Position numbers and translations under genes: made by a program. From NCBI RefSeq assembly GCF_905475345.1, contig NC_066588.1, positions 6,717,501-6,781,500 on the forward strand: a stretch of DNA of 64,000 bases, given 5' to 3'. The notes under the pieces were generated by a model. It was not told the DNA's origin, did no database searches, and saw nothing but the letters and a program-made list of their open reading frames with translations. This stretch comes from Vespula vulgaris (taxonomy: Eukaryota > Arthropoda > Insecta > Hymenoptera > Vespidae). This document shows positions 23,848 to 35,276 of this stretch, piece after piece; positions within the stretch are counted from its first letter, which is position 1; each line of letters begins with the position of its first letter.

Positions 23848-26800
23848 GAGTTTCACTTTACGTCTTCTCGTAGGAGTTACACTTTGATGCTCCCGTTCGA
23901 GCTTTTACAAAGTAGGCGGACTCATTAATGAATGGTATCGTCGTAAACGACTCGCGGTTCTCGGCGAATATCTGCAACAACTAGATGTTTTGAAAGACGA
24001 TAACGAGGAAGAAGAGAGGGAGAAGGAAGTAATATAGGAAGGAAGTTCGAGACATTCGAGTTGTACTATAAGGACAAGTTGTTTTATATCAAGGTACGAT
24101 ACCATACGATATATTCTGCCAACACAAATCGTGCATTTTATCTACTTGCGATTCTCGTGTTCCCGCATACTTTTTTTTATTTTATTTTATTTCCTTCTTT
24201 TTTCTCTACTCCATTTTGCAATTTAATTTATGCGCATAATGAATTTAAATTGGCGTTTGCGTGTCGCTTAATTTATCTCTTTCTCTCCCCCTCCCACTCT
24301 CTCTCTCCTTCTCTTAATACGAAGGTTTGACGTTTTAATAAGTCAACGTTAATGCATCGAACTGTCCTTTTAAATCGCTCACTCGTAAATTACCCGATTT
24401 CTAGTGAGATTGTGCGAACGTGCTCGTGGCACGTACCTTACTCGCGGAGTATATCAAAGTACTTTGTCTCGCGTAGCTACGATACGACCGCATCGTTAAC
24501 ACTGAATTCTTATTCGTACGAGGGCTTGATTTATGAACCACAGAACGATAATAATTCTTTTAACGTTTCAACGTTAGAGTTAGCCAAGAGAAATATTTTG
24601 CTATTAGCGAGCTTCATTCATTTCGCGCTCGCGACAAAATTGAAGTTCCGTTAGTTAAAGACAAGAAAGAAGAAAGAAAGGAGAAAAAAATAGAGAAAAA
24701 AAGAAGAAGAAAAAGAAAAAGAAAACGAAAGAACAGAGGCACAAAAACAAGATTAAGATGGATTATAAATTATGCGGAGAAAAGAAACACGTAATTGTTC
24801 ATGATACGTGGATAGAGAAGGTAGATAAATTCTAGGTTGTTGAAAAATTGTAAAATATAATATCGATTTTCACCAATCACTAGTGTCGATACAACGACCA
24901 CGAAATACTACTTCTTCGGTAATCCTTTCTCATCTCTTCCTGTCCCGTGAGACACGAGTGGATGCCGTGAGGAATGAAAGAAGATCCTAGGTCGATTAAT
25001 ACACACCACCATCTTCGTCGTCGTGTCGTCGTCGTCTACATGGTGTCGCCAAGGGCCGTGTACCGTAGAGTACCAAGCACTCATTCTCTCTCTCTCTCTT
25101 TCTGTCTGTCTCTCTGTCTCTCTTTTTCTCATGGTCTTCCTCTTAAGCACGTTGGAAGGTAAAAGAGAAGGACTAAGAAAGAAAGAGGGAGAAAGAGAGA
25201 AAGAAAGAGAGGGTGAAGGCCAATTCGTATCTAGTGTGATTTCCCCGGGGTAAAGTCGGCCGATCAACCGATCGAGTGGGTGGTTGAAAACCGCACTGGG
25301 AAACCTAATATCCAAGGGTCCTTCCTTCTCCTCTTCCTTTCCTTCCTCCTCCTCCTCCTCCTCTTTCCTCCTACTTTCGTGCCCTTCTCGTGCGACGTAA
25401 GCTCACGAAAGCTTTAAGAGGGTATCGTCTGTAACAGAAAGAAATGAGAGAGACAGAGAAAGAATGAGAGGTGGAGGTTCACATTGGTTACGTTGAGAAT
25501 ACTATAGACTTGCTATATATCCTCGCAGTTGCCACAAAAATACGCACTGTGATAAGAATAATATCTTCATTGTGAGAGAACGTCGTTCGAACGAAAAGAA
25601 ATTCGCTTTCGAGTAAATTCGGCTATTGAAATACGTCGTTTTCCGACGATTTAGTTTTCTCAATCTCATAGATAAACAGAGAGAGAGAGAGAGAGGGGGG
25701 GGAAGCAAATCTTTCCGTCGTTTAAAATCTTTATCAGAAATTTTACATCTATTCTTCATGCTTGGGCTTTTGATATAATTGAGAAAAGAAAGAAAAGAAA
25801 ATGATAAAATTCCAATTTCACGAAAATACATTTAACAATCATGTTATCTTCTCGTAGGTTATTCTTGTAGGATGCAAATAATTCAAATAAAATGGAGTCG
25901 AGTCTTTCGAAAACATGTATTAAATAATCCTTATAGTATTTCTGAACGTTAAGCTCTTTTTCTCTATTTCCTTACGATCTCTAAGATATTCAAGATATCG
26001 TACGTGGGAAAGCTTGAAGATGCTTCTTAAAGGATCTGGGAAATGTTCGATATATCGATCGTAAAAAGAACCGATTCTTATAGTAGAAACGATTTTGTAA
26101 TCTCGATCGGCTTTCGATCTTTTCAATAAGAACGTTCGTTTCTCTCTGAATGTATGTAGATGCGTACGTGTGTCCGCGTATGGCACAAGATCGTTCACTT
26201 AGATGATCGATTTTCGATCTTCCCACGCGTTCTTTCTTTCTCTAACTATTTTCCCTTCAACGAATGAATCGCGCTGGGTCCTTGGAGAGGCGCACGCCCT
26301 GTCGTCTCTTAAAACGAAAACCTTAAAAATCCATTTCGCACGGGCCATTAGGCACACATGTTAACCAAACATCTCCTGTTCCAAAGCAAACTGCGCCAGC
26401 GAGGTTTTTCACGAAAAATCCTCGGATTTCTCGGCTTTCTCGGAAGGCGTGCGGAACGGCCGATCCGAGGAAACGCGAAGAAGAGAAAGTTGAAGGAAAA
26501 GATGAGGATGAGAAGGAGGAGAATGAGAAGGTGGAGCAGGAGAAGTAAGAGGAGGATGAGTTAAGTTAGGAGGAATCGTCTGGGGTTGCGTCTGGCTGAA
26601 AGGTAGCATACGTTGAACTCGTGGAAAATGGAGAAATACGCGGTCCTTGCACGAGCGCGTGCGTGAACCACCGAGACTCTCGAGTCGCTTTTAAATCGTA
26701 CGAGAATTCCTACGGCAGCTTTATTCTCATCCTTTCAAAAACGAATGAATCCACGAAGGTTTTTGGCAATGAATTTTTAATCTCTCACGAATAACCAGCA

Positions 26801-28930
26801 ACGTATTAGAGTATACCGTCGTGATTCCTCTATTTTTTTCCGTTGATGAAAATTAAAGTACTCGAAAATACTCGTAGTCGAGTGTATCTCGAAATCTTTC
26901 GAAATCAATCGAATAAGGTAGATAAGATTCTTCTTCGAACCCTTGCCAAAGACCACTTGTAAACTAAGCGACGTTTCTTTTACTTTCACCACGGCGATGG
27001 TGGTGGTGGTGGTGGTGGTGGTCCCTTTTCCTGTCTCATATTTCCAAGAACGGAGAGAGCGGTTTCCCATTGGAAAGATATAACGACTCACCTCTAAGGC
27101 GTATCTCTTCTACCAACCAAACCTTCCTTCCTTCCTTCCTTCCTTCCTTCCTTCCTTCCTTCACATATCTACCACTCTATTCTATTCTATACTTATTTTC
27201 TCTCAGCGAAATTGTCTTTCGGAGTGGCTTACAAATATATTTCAATAGGGATGCAATATTTCGAACTCGCTTCTATTGGCTCTTCTTGGATCTTCTGATT
27301 TGCTTGCTCCCTTTTTCCTTTACGACGTCAAAGAGATTTGCTACTTATATAGACGTCTACTACCATAAATCTATCGCTTGTTTGCCACGAAAGACTATTT
27401 CCTATTGCTTCGAGCTTACACACCTTGGTATACGTAACATTGAAAGCTCCGCGTGAAAATGAGAGAAAGAAAATGGAACAGGAATTTACGCGCTTACGTT
27501 ATATTTGCATTGGCTTTTGTTCGATATACACGTCGCTCTTTAGAAAAGACAACTGTCGTTTAGCATTTATCAGAACAAGAGGGGACGTATATATCCTCGG
27601 TGTTTGCATAAATTCTTTGAAAGAGCGAACATACGTTTACGTACATAGATACATACATACGTTACACATCTTGTTTTCCATTTTACATCGTATTAAGAAT
27701 AAAGCCGCACGTGGTAGACGGTGATTTAAGCCACTGCGAGGGGTTGCGGCATCCCCGAACACTTGTCAATATCGAACCCCTTGTACTATTTACGGCAAGG
27801 GACATATATCGATGCTTTCTCGATGTTGCCCCTTCGATTTTTAAAAGCGTTAATACGTTTCACAAATAAACGAAGCGATCGCGCACAGAAAGTCGTCACT
27901 AACGGCACAGCACGACTTGGCAAACTTGTCGCATATGGCCAATCACGGGGGTAAATTCTCTCTCGCTTTATGCGGATCGATTCGGGCTGGAAAAGATAGT
28001 CTACGCACGTGACAGTCGATCGTTTAAACCTCAAATATTTGCGTTCTTTAAACTCTCTCTCTCTCGCTCTCTCTCCCTATTTCTTTTTCTCTCTTTAGTC
28101 TCTTAGACGAGCTTTTAAGCATTTCATTCTATTACAAGAGGATCGTGTCGATTAACATCGAATGGACTTTAGTTCCCTTTCCTTGAACTCTTCCGACTAA
28201 CTAAAAATAATTCAACTAATTATCTTCTATCGGACCCTCGGCATCAGTGTCAATGGCTAGGTTCTTTCCCTCGTTGCCAGGACAAAACGGAAATCGATCT
28301 TGTTAGGTACTTTTGTCTCTCGTCCTTCTTCCTTCTTCGTGTAAAATGTAAATGGGTTGGAGGAGGAAAAAAGACAAAGATCAAGTTCCAATATGGCGAT
28401 TCCATCTATTGGCGCGATACTTTGCTTCAATTAATATGCGCTAACGTCGTTAATTAGTTCAGGAAGTACCCGTGAAAGAGACGGAGAACGAGAGGATGAA
28501 GGGACAAGAAAGGCTTTCCCTCGTTCCTTCTCAAATATCTCTTCTCTCTTTCTCTTTTACTCGATCACACTAGGTTCGGAGACAAGGGTATAGACGTTGC
28601 TTAGTCTTGCAAGCGAGCTAGCGACAGGCAGGGCACCTTAACTTCGACATCACAGACGATATTATCCGTAGGAGAGTGCTCGAGAATATTATACGTGCGT
28701 GGTATATAGGTACATCCCTCTTCGCGAAGGCTACCTACTTAACCCGCTGGTACTCGAGTCTGTTGAACAGTGAGACACGGTGTAGGTATTACTAAAGAGG
28801 AAGTAGGAAGCATCAACCTAACCGAGCTCGGTACCGACTATTACTAAACGAATTATCGATCCCTGTCCTCGCTCTCTCTCCAAGGGAATATTAGATTTTG
28901 AACGAATTTTAACGCCGGTCGGAGGCCAAA

Positions 28931-28993
28931 GGGCAGGCAGGCAGGCAAGAAGGCAGGAAGGCAGGAAGGCAGGAAAGCAGGGAAGCAGAGAGG
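28931..28993. repeat. GGCA/GGAA degenerate tetranucleotide repeat
   Basis: About 15 units of GGCA alternating with GAAG/GGAA variants, showing how a GGCA repeat decays into purine-rich sequence. Confidence 0.93.
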
Positions 28994-29669
28994 CCATCGT
29001 GAATGAACTTACTGGTCTCCGGTAGTTAGTTAGTTACTCGATGTCTACTCCCTCTCTTTCGTCAGGACATTACTTTATTAAAGTAACCGAGCGATCCACA
29101 AGAAGACACGGTTAATCGAATTTCACGTAAACGCGTTTCTTCGCGTACTAAGGTATATTTTCTAGCCATAACTTTATAACGTGTAGGTCAATAACCGTGT
29201 TTCGATCAAAGTTTCTTCCTTTTCTTTTTTTTATTCCTTATTTTTCTTTTTATATATATATATTATATTTATTATTATAATATATATATAATATATTATT
29301 TATATATGATCTAAGAACATCGTAGTAAAAGTCTTTATATAAACGACGTATGTAGCATTCAGAGAAATTTCAATTATCGGTAAAGTCGTATGTAGTCGTC
29401 TTAGTCGAATTGAAAAAGGAACGCCGTTGGTTGCGTTTCCTTTTCTAAGGAGAGTCTCGGTAGAAGCAGATAAATCGCGGAAACGCAAGGAGGCAAGGAA
29501 GCTAACTCGTACCTTCCTACGTAGAGAACGAACGAGTTGCACGATGTGTGCGGAGGACATCGGTGCTTAGGTTTGTTCGAGGCACGTTTCTCAGACAGGA
29601 AGTGGAGAAGGTAAAAATGTAAGAGAGAGAGAGAGAGAGGGAGAAAGAGAGAGAGAGGAAACAAGGAGA

Positions 29670-29706
<37 letters not shown>

Positions 29707-30479
29707 AGAAGAAGAAAGAGAAGAAGGCCCGTGGAAAATACCAAGGAAAAATTCCAATATGCTTCGAAACTCTTGCGACCGTGCATGGAATGCATTCACG
29801 TCCTTGATTGTGCTTGGGAAGCATATTTTTCTCGTACTTCCGATATTGCAGCGAGACGGTCCCTGTACTCTCCCTCTTTTATAACTGCCTGCGTCACTGG
29901 TCCTTCCACTTTCCCCTTTCCCTGCTTCATATTCTCGTCCTTCTTCAACGACGCAAGGTGTCTCCTCCTTGGAGCGTGCGTTTCTTTTCGGAAACGAACG
30001 GTACAGAGGAGAAAAAGGGAAAGAAAAGATAGTCTGGCGAAGTGAATTGTGGTTGTACCACGAAGGTACATACAAATGTGTGTAGCTCTCCTCTACTAGA
30101 GCTCGCTTCGCCGACCTCCCATTCCTCGTCGAAGTACGCCGTCGAAGAAGGGAAATATGCTTTTCTCTATATTATGCGTACGCCTGCAGGACGTAAAAAC
30201 GGTTCTGTCTGTTCGAGCGAATCACAGCTTGCTCGTCCGAAAGGTTGCTGCATATTCCTCTGTCTCTTTCTTAAATTACTTTCGTCGGAGTAGAAACGGA
30301 GTTTCTCTTTCCAGACGTTATTTATTAAAACTCATATTTCACTTTTACATATATACACATAGTATTATAGGTATCTCCGAAGCAGATTTATGAGTTTACT
30401 CGTAACGATCGATCGTTCTCACGATTTTATCGACCTATTGATTATTTTTGTCTTCTTCTAATATTTACGACGTTAAAGG

Positions 30480-30860
30480 GACGTAAAAGGGATAGGTAGT
30501 AGAGGTTTATATAACGGGTGGGAAATAACGAACGGGCGTATATATCATAGTACAGCGTTTGGGGATAACGTGCTTATTTAGAGGTTAAACCTCCATTTGG
30601 CTTATCGACCATCCGAAGCTTTTTTACGGGTCTCTACGATCGGCTAATGTAAAAATTGCGCGCGTTAGACCCGGTAGAAAAGTTCGATGAGTACGATAAC
30701 GTTAGGCCTCCTCTTTCACGTATCGATTTCGCGGGAACAACGTACGTTAGCCGGGCGTACGACCGCCATTTGCTCGCTTCTAAATTACAGAAACGAGGGG
30801 TTAGGCAACGAGCGATTTACAGAATATTACGCGCAGTAAAATCAGCTTGCTAGAGACATT
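30480..30860. other. Microsatellite-free, CpG-rich segment before the slit exon
   Basis: Complex sequence without simple repeats for about 380 bp, ending at the CT run 30870-30916. It includes a perfect 13-base inverted repeat, GAGGTTAAACCTC, at about 30582-30594. A 65-codon frame at 30656-30853 lacks an ATG start and matches nothing I know. It may be a conserved noncoding element about 500 bp upstream of the exon; this is unproven. Confidence 0.25.
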
Positions 30861-30869
30861 TACCCCCTT

Positions 30870-30910
<41 letters not shown>

Positions 30911-31302
30911 TTTTCTCTCGTTGTCGCTATCTTCGGTTTTACTTGCACGCCATCTGCAGTTTTCTCATTCGTTCGGTGTACGTCGAGTACTTACATGAGA
31001 CTTTAATAAAGGGGATACAAGAATATATTATTTCCTTCCACGCCTATCCAGACGTTCCTTATGATTTTGTATTCTTTTCTTTTATTCAACGTGCCGTCAC
31101 CCGTTTAAATACTCGATTAATGTCTCTCGAGTAGATAACATCAGTTATATGTATAAAATAATCGGTTTTCTTCGCGAAGAAACGAGATATAGCGAGATCG
31201 TGCGTCAGATCGTTCGATCGATATGCAAGACTCGATAACGTCGTTTCTCGGAAAGACAACCTTGAGAGTCGGATCGATCGAAAACCTCTTTTAATCTTTC
31301 TT

Positions 31303-31351
31303 CTAACTCTTTTCGTTCTTTTCATCTCTTTTCGTTTCTTTTCATTTCCAG
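31303..31351 (+). promoter_or_regulatory. slit: 3' splice site: branch point, pyrimidine tract, CAG
   Basis: A branch-point match CTAAC lies at 31303-31307, followed by about 40 bases that are almost all T and C, ending TTCATTTCCAG at 31351. This is close to an ideal insect acceptor. The exon would begin at 31352. CAGGTGATG could also be read as a donor, but the upstream tract argues for an acceptor. Confidence 0.7.
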
Positions 31352-31354
31352 GTG

Positions 31355-31435
31355 ATGCATCTGCCTCGCGGCAAGGTCTTAGAAATCTCGACGAGGAATC
31401 CTACAAACTCGCCGCCCTCGATAATGCCTGTGTAA
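31355..31435 (+). CDS. Upstream ORF, 26 codons
   Basis: The ATG is the second codon of the predicted exon, and the frame closes with TAA at 31433-31435. The peptide begins MHLPRGKVLEISRR and is basic and proline/serine-containing, with no recognised family. If the exon model holds, ribosomes scanning the ATG-free leader would meet this ATG first, so it could limit slit translation. That regulatory role is an inference; many such short frames are not functional. Confidence 0.25.
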   Translation: MHLPRGKVLEISTRNPTNSPPSIMPV

Positions 31436-31793
31436 CGACGTTCGCTCAGAGTACAGTCGGTGCTTATTCACGCACTCGTTACAATCGATACTGTTCTACA
31501 AAGCCAAGTACGTAGGACGCGATCGACGTATTTTCTGGTATCTCACTGGGTACATACGTCTTTTGATACTTAAGAGAAAACAAATAAACGGAGAAGGAAG
31601 AGGATAAGTAAGTGGAAATTCGATAAGAAAAAAAAAAGAAGAAGAAGAAGAAGAAAATAAAAGAAGAGGAAAATATCAAGAGAGATACTAAGGTATAATA
31701 TTAGAAACGCTTTATCGATATATCGAAAGAGAAACGCGTCGAGTCTTCGTAATCAGAGCACGGATGATCCTCGATTGAACGTTCTTTCGATAA

Positions 31794-33164
31794 AATCAAC
31801 TTGCGAGCTTAGCCACGCGTACCCAGTCATTGGGTACGGTAGACATTTGGCCAAAGACCAGCATCAAGATAAGGTCAGCGAGAGCTGTGGCCCAGGATGC
31901 GCAGGAACGGGTGGTGCCGTTAGTGTTGGACGACAGCTCGCTCGAGAGGCCACCAGAACCAGAAGGGGGCCACGAAGAAGGCCCCCAGAAGGGCCTGCTG
32001 GATGGTCTAGTTTGCGAGCGACCATCGTCATCGTCTTCGTCGTTGTTGTTCTCGTCCTTCGATCCGGATCGAGAGAGGCACGAAGAGGAAGAGGAAGAGG
32101 AAGAAGAAGAAGAAGAAGAAGAAGAAGAAGAAGAAGAAGAAGAAGAAGGAGAGGAGGAAGGAAAGGGGAGGTTGGAAGAGAGAACGGAGGGAGAGCTCCG
32201 AGATACTGGTTCCGTTCCGAGTGCGCTGGCGGACTTTGAGTTAGGACTCGTCGACGAGAAGGAATACGCGATTCGAGTTTGTCTTTCGTCAACGGACGTG
32301 CCAGTCTACGTTCATCGAAAGAGACAAGCGGAAGAAGAGTATCATCACCACCACCACCATCATCATCATCACCATCACCATTACGATCAGCAACAGCAGC
32401 AGCAGCAGCAACAACAGCAGCAACATCCTTCGAGACAAGAACACCAAGAAGATACGAAATCCTCGAGAAGAACAACGTCGGACAACGTTGAAGATTTTCG
32501 AAGTAGAATTTGCGGGGAAGGTAGACAACGGAGATCCTCCTATTGCAGGAATCATCCTCATCCACATCATCATCATCATCATCACCATCACCATCGTCAA
32601 CGTCATCAAGGAGGAGGAGGAGGAGGAGGTGGAGGTGGCGAGGGTGGTGGAGGAGGAGGACCTGGAGTCGATCGGAATCATCGTCCCTGTCGAGTTCATG
32701 CTCGGAGGAGAGAATTCTCGAGGGAAAAACAGCCAAAGGAAGAACGGACAGAAGATCGTAGAGATTTGAGACACTCGGAGGAAGTCGAGTGTTCGATCAT
32801 ACATCTCGATCAGGATCCGATTCTTCGTCCGGTACGGGTACTCGGTTGTCCTCCTGCGGAAGGACAAGAGATATCCTCGTTCTTGGAACCGTCTGTCGTT
32901 AGTGGTGTTGCTAGTGGTGGTGGTGGTGGTGGTGCTAGTGTCGTTGGCTGTGGTGATAGCGCTACCGGTGCTTCTAGCTCTGTTCCAAGCGTGCCGTACG
33001 TTTACGGTGGACTTTCAACGAGCGGTATTGCGACGGAGGGTCCTTGTTACGGTCTGTACAACCCGGATAACATACGGCCAAAGAGCCGTGTCGGGAGCCG
33101 CTTCGCCAAGATCCTCGAGAGACCGAATCGCGCGGTGAAGGACGTTAATCGTAAAGTGCTTGCA
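31794..33164 (+). other. slit: Stop-free, Met-free frame fused upstream of Slit
   Basis: From just after TAA at 31791-31793 to the first in-frame ATG at 33165 there is no stop and no Met in 457 codons, in frame with Slit. It carries an acidic run of 22 Glu (32082-32147), 13 His (32343-32381), 12 Gln (32388-32423), 10 His (32565-32594), and Gly-rich runs near 32610-32660 and 32917-32935. The His, Gln and Gly runs use mixed synonymous codons. The last 85 codons are non-repetitive and basic. It may be an N-terminal extension read from an upstream exon or a non-AUG start, or a leader that is open by chance. Known Slit proteins begin near the signal peptide. Confidence 0.45.
32082..32660. repeat. 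Run of in-frame trinucleotide repeats (GAA, CAY, CAR, CAY, GGN)
   Basis: GAA/GAG at 32082-32147, CAT/CAC at 32343-32381, CAG/CAA at 32388-32423, CAT/CAC at 32565-32594 and GGA/GGT at about 32610-32660 all sit in the Slit frame. Five separate repeats sharing a period of three and one frame suggests they arose under protein-level constraint, unlike the dinucleotide repeats elsewhere in the window. Confidence 0.85.
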
Positions 33165-33463
33165 ATGATACGCGCTATGACGCCTTCCTGGTCGTTGCGT
33201 CTTCTCGGCGTCAGCTGCGGTTCCGTGGTCTGCGCTTGGGGACTTCTTCTGATACTCTCGGTTCTCGGGGGTGGTGCATCTCACGGTACTGGGACCGGCA
33301 TCGGCAGTTTCGGCCTTGGAAGTCTCTCCGGTACTATGGACGATCTCAATGCGGCCACTTGTCCTTGGGCTTGTTCCTGCGGAGGTCAAGAGGTTGACTG
33401 TTCTCATCGAGGACTCACTCAGATACCTGGCGACCTGGCTGCCCTTCTACTCGCCGAAAAATT
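33165..33463 (+). CDS. slit: Slit, first coding exon (signal sequence and LRRNT), partial
   Basis: Slit is a large secreted leucine-rich-repeat/EGF/laminin-G protein, the ligand of Robo receptors in midline axon repulsion. This exon gives the N-terminus only. ATGs at 33165 and 33177 are in frame; both have G at -3. From the second, a hydrophobic segment (CAWGLLLILSVLGGG, about residues 20-34) makes the signal peptide. A Gly/Ser-rich linker follows, then the LRRNT cap CPWACSCGGQEVDC with its four cysteines spaced 3, 1 and 6 apart, and CSHRGLTQIP. The CSHRGLT...P stretch and the glycine-rich linker before it match what I remember of fly Slit. The frame stops at 33465 only if the GTGAGT donor at 33464 is ignored; the exon ends in phase 2 at AEKL, where LRR 1 should begin. 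The remaining LRRs, EGF, laminin-G and cystine-knot domains lie beyond the window. Confidence 0.93.
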
Positions 33464-33469
33464 GTGAGT
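33464..33469 (+). other. slit: 5' splice donor (GTGAGT) of the slit coding exon
   Basis: AATT|GTGAGT cuts the codon for Leu in AEKL after its second base (phase 2), at the LRRNT/LRR 1 boundary. Introns at LRR borders are usual in slit genes. Reading through gives an immediate TGA. Confidence 0.9.
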
Positions 33470-34602
33470 TTTTTTACCTCATTTCCCTTCTATTTTCCAA
33501 TCTTTTCCCGTTCATTTATTCAAGCTAATTGCAAGCCAGCTTCCGTGAGCACACATTGCTCGAGAGCTTTTCCGAGAACCAAGTCCAAATAAAACGTAAC
33601 GTGTATCTATATTCGCCGCTTCGCTTGGCAAATCTTCTTCCCTTCGAATATTTAACGAATCTTTTCTTTCAGCAGGATAAATACTACGATCGTTTATAAT
33701 TAACGTGTTGACTTTAAAACGTCAGAGCGAATTAGGTTAAACATCCTCGTATCGTTCGTAATTCTTTTCTATTCTTCTAAGTTGAAATCTCGGCATAATA
33801 ATAGGATATCGAAGCGAGTCATCGCTGCAAGAGATATATCGAGGGTCGTACACTCCTTGGTTATTCACGATTCATTCTGTTTGCTTTGTTGTGCTTGGCT
33901 CATTTCGAAAGAAAACAAAGTGTTGCTTTTATTACGGTGAAGAAAATAAAGAAAATGAGGGGGGACACGAGCACGAAGAAGAAGAGAGGTGCATAGAGAA
34001 TGTGCTTACTTCTTTCTCGATAAGTTTCCCCTTTCGTATTTCACCATATGTATATATGCCTCTTCTTCGAAAGGATCCGATCAAAGTAGAAAATGCAATT
34101 CGATTTAGAGAGGATGGCTCGATCGTTTTCTTCGAGCTACTTTACCGAAGCGATCGACATAATCCAGAGCCATTTGCATCCCCCTTTTACACTTTCTATT
34201 TGAACGGTTAGAAATGTTGTAAGTTTAAGTGTCTCGACTTTTAAAGTTCGTTGCGATAAAGGAAAAGGTGCAATAACGAGATGCATTAGGTAACGAAAGA
34301 AAACTAGAACTTGATACATCGAAAATATCTTAGCTCTTTACTAGATCTTCTTTCGAACGATCAAGAGGACGAGAAACAGAAAGAGAGAGAGAGAGAATGC
34401 TCATTTCAGAAGTACGATGATAGGGAAAGAGAGATATTATATGTCGTGCGTTTTAATGTCACTTCATGCGTATAGATATAAGCATTTATCTCTATGACGG
34501 TACACTTTGCAAGCATAGTTTTAGCAGCTATGTTATAACGTTTTAACACTTTCCATACGATCGTCGCTAAAATAGAGGCACGCGAGCATGATCCAATGAA
34601 CG

Positions 34603-34642
<40 letters not shown>

Positions 34643-35195
34643 TTCTCTCTCTTTCTGCTTCACCTCGAGGGATTTTTTCCAGCTTACGTTACTACGACTC
34701 GTCACGAAATATTCATAGCGACGTGTACACGAGTTAAGGGAGGTACAGAGAGTGTGAGTGAGTGAGTGGTAAGTCAGAGAGAGAGAGAGAGAGAGGAGTG
34801 AGAGCCAGACGTTGGAAGAACGGACTAATTAAATCGGCACATTAATCTAATTGGTACAAATTACAACACGGCGATACTAGGTATCTAGATGAGCTCGACG
34901 ACGGCACGTTTAATCTCCTCTCTCTCTCTCTCTCTCTCTCTCTTTATCTCTCTCTCTCTCTCTCTCTTCTTCATTCTTCCATCCTCGTCGTAGGATGTAA
35001 CAGCATTTTAATAAATCGATACAGTTTACAAAATCTGTCGACGTGGAAGAGAAAAATAAAAGAGGAAAGACAAGGATTACTTGTATTTTCTTTTCCTCGT
35101 CGTTCTCCTCGTCGTTCTCATCGTCGAGGGTGTCGAGGCAATCGCCGTGCGAGATCGCACGTCGATAAATCCGCGCTCGAGTATAACAGGGACCC

Positions 35196-35276
35196 ATTAA
35201 CGGCGGTCGATTAGCATTCGATTAATATGCCGTCGGCGTGCGCGACCGCGAATAATTAAATCCTCGAAATACATTA
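35196..35276. promoter_or_regulatory. Cluster of TAAT/ATTA homeodomain cores
   Basis: ATTA or TAAT cores sit at about 35196, 35210, 35221, 35254 and 35273 in a segment free of simple repeats. Such cores are common in AT-rich DNA, so this is a weak enhancer candidate. Confidence 0.18.

Larger units (their letters stand above)
18650..31300. other. Noncoding stretch, no gene seen
   Basis: It holds many GA/CT runs, a 20-base poly-A (19921-19940), GTA, GGT, TTCC (27120-27162), GGCA and GAA repeats, and an AT-rich patch at 29250-29310. Stretches at about 19960-20720 and 30480-30860 are nearly free of microsatellites and locally CpG-rich, so they are worth a conservation check. No frame resembles a known protein, and no transposon with paired ends was recognised. 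Confidence 0.55.
4742..31351 (+). other. slit: Predicted first intron of slit, 26.6 kb
   Basis: It is bounded by GTGAGT at 4742-4747 and by a branch point, pyrimidine tract and CAG at 31351. I recognise no gene inside it. Simple repeats and moderately complex AT-rich sequence fill it, with several ACGTG clusters listed separately. Joining these two sites is an inference; there may be additional leader exons in between. Confidence 0.45.
31352..33463 (+). other. slit: Predicted exon carrying the slit start
   Basis: It is bounded by the acceptor at 31351 and the donor at 33464. It contains a 26-codon upstream ORF, a GA-rich patch (31620-31660), the stop-free extension from 31794, and the Slit signal sequence and LRRNT. 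A good internal donor (ATAA|GTAAGT, intron from 31608) might split the exon, but I find no convincing acceptor between it and the extension. Confidence 0.5.

Noticed and set aside
29806..29818. TTGTGCTTG, the seed region of miR-218, which lies in vertebrate SLIT introns (also near 19174 and 33888)
   Set aside because: Only about nine bases match, the rest of the mature sequence is absent, and I see no hairpin. Short matches like this are expected by chance.
29401..30075. 224-codon minus-strand frame
   Set aside because: The middle is poly-Ser from a GAA run plus Leu/Ser from GA runs. The ends overlap open frames on the other strand and match nothing.
31864..32736. 290-codon minus-strand frame opposite the Slit extension
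   Set aside because: It mirrors the trinucleotide repeats of the + strand; triplet repeats stay open on both strands. The Slit match fixes the coding strand.
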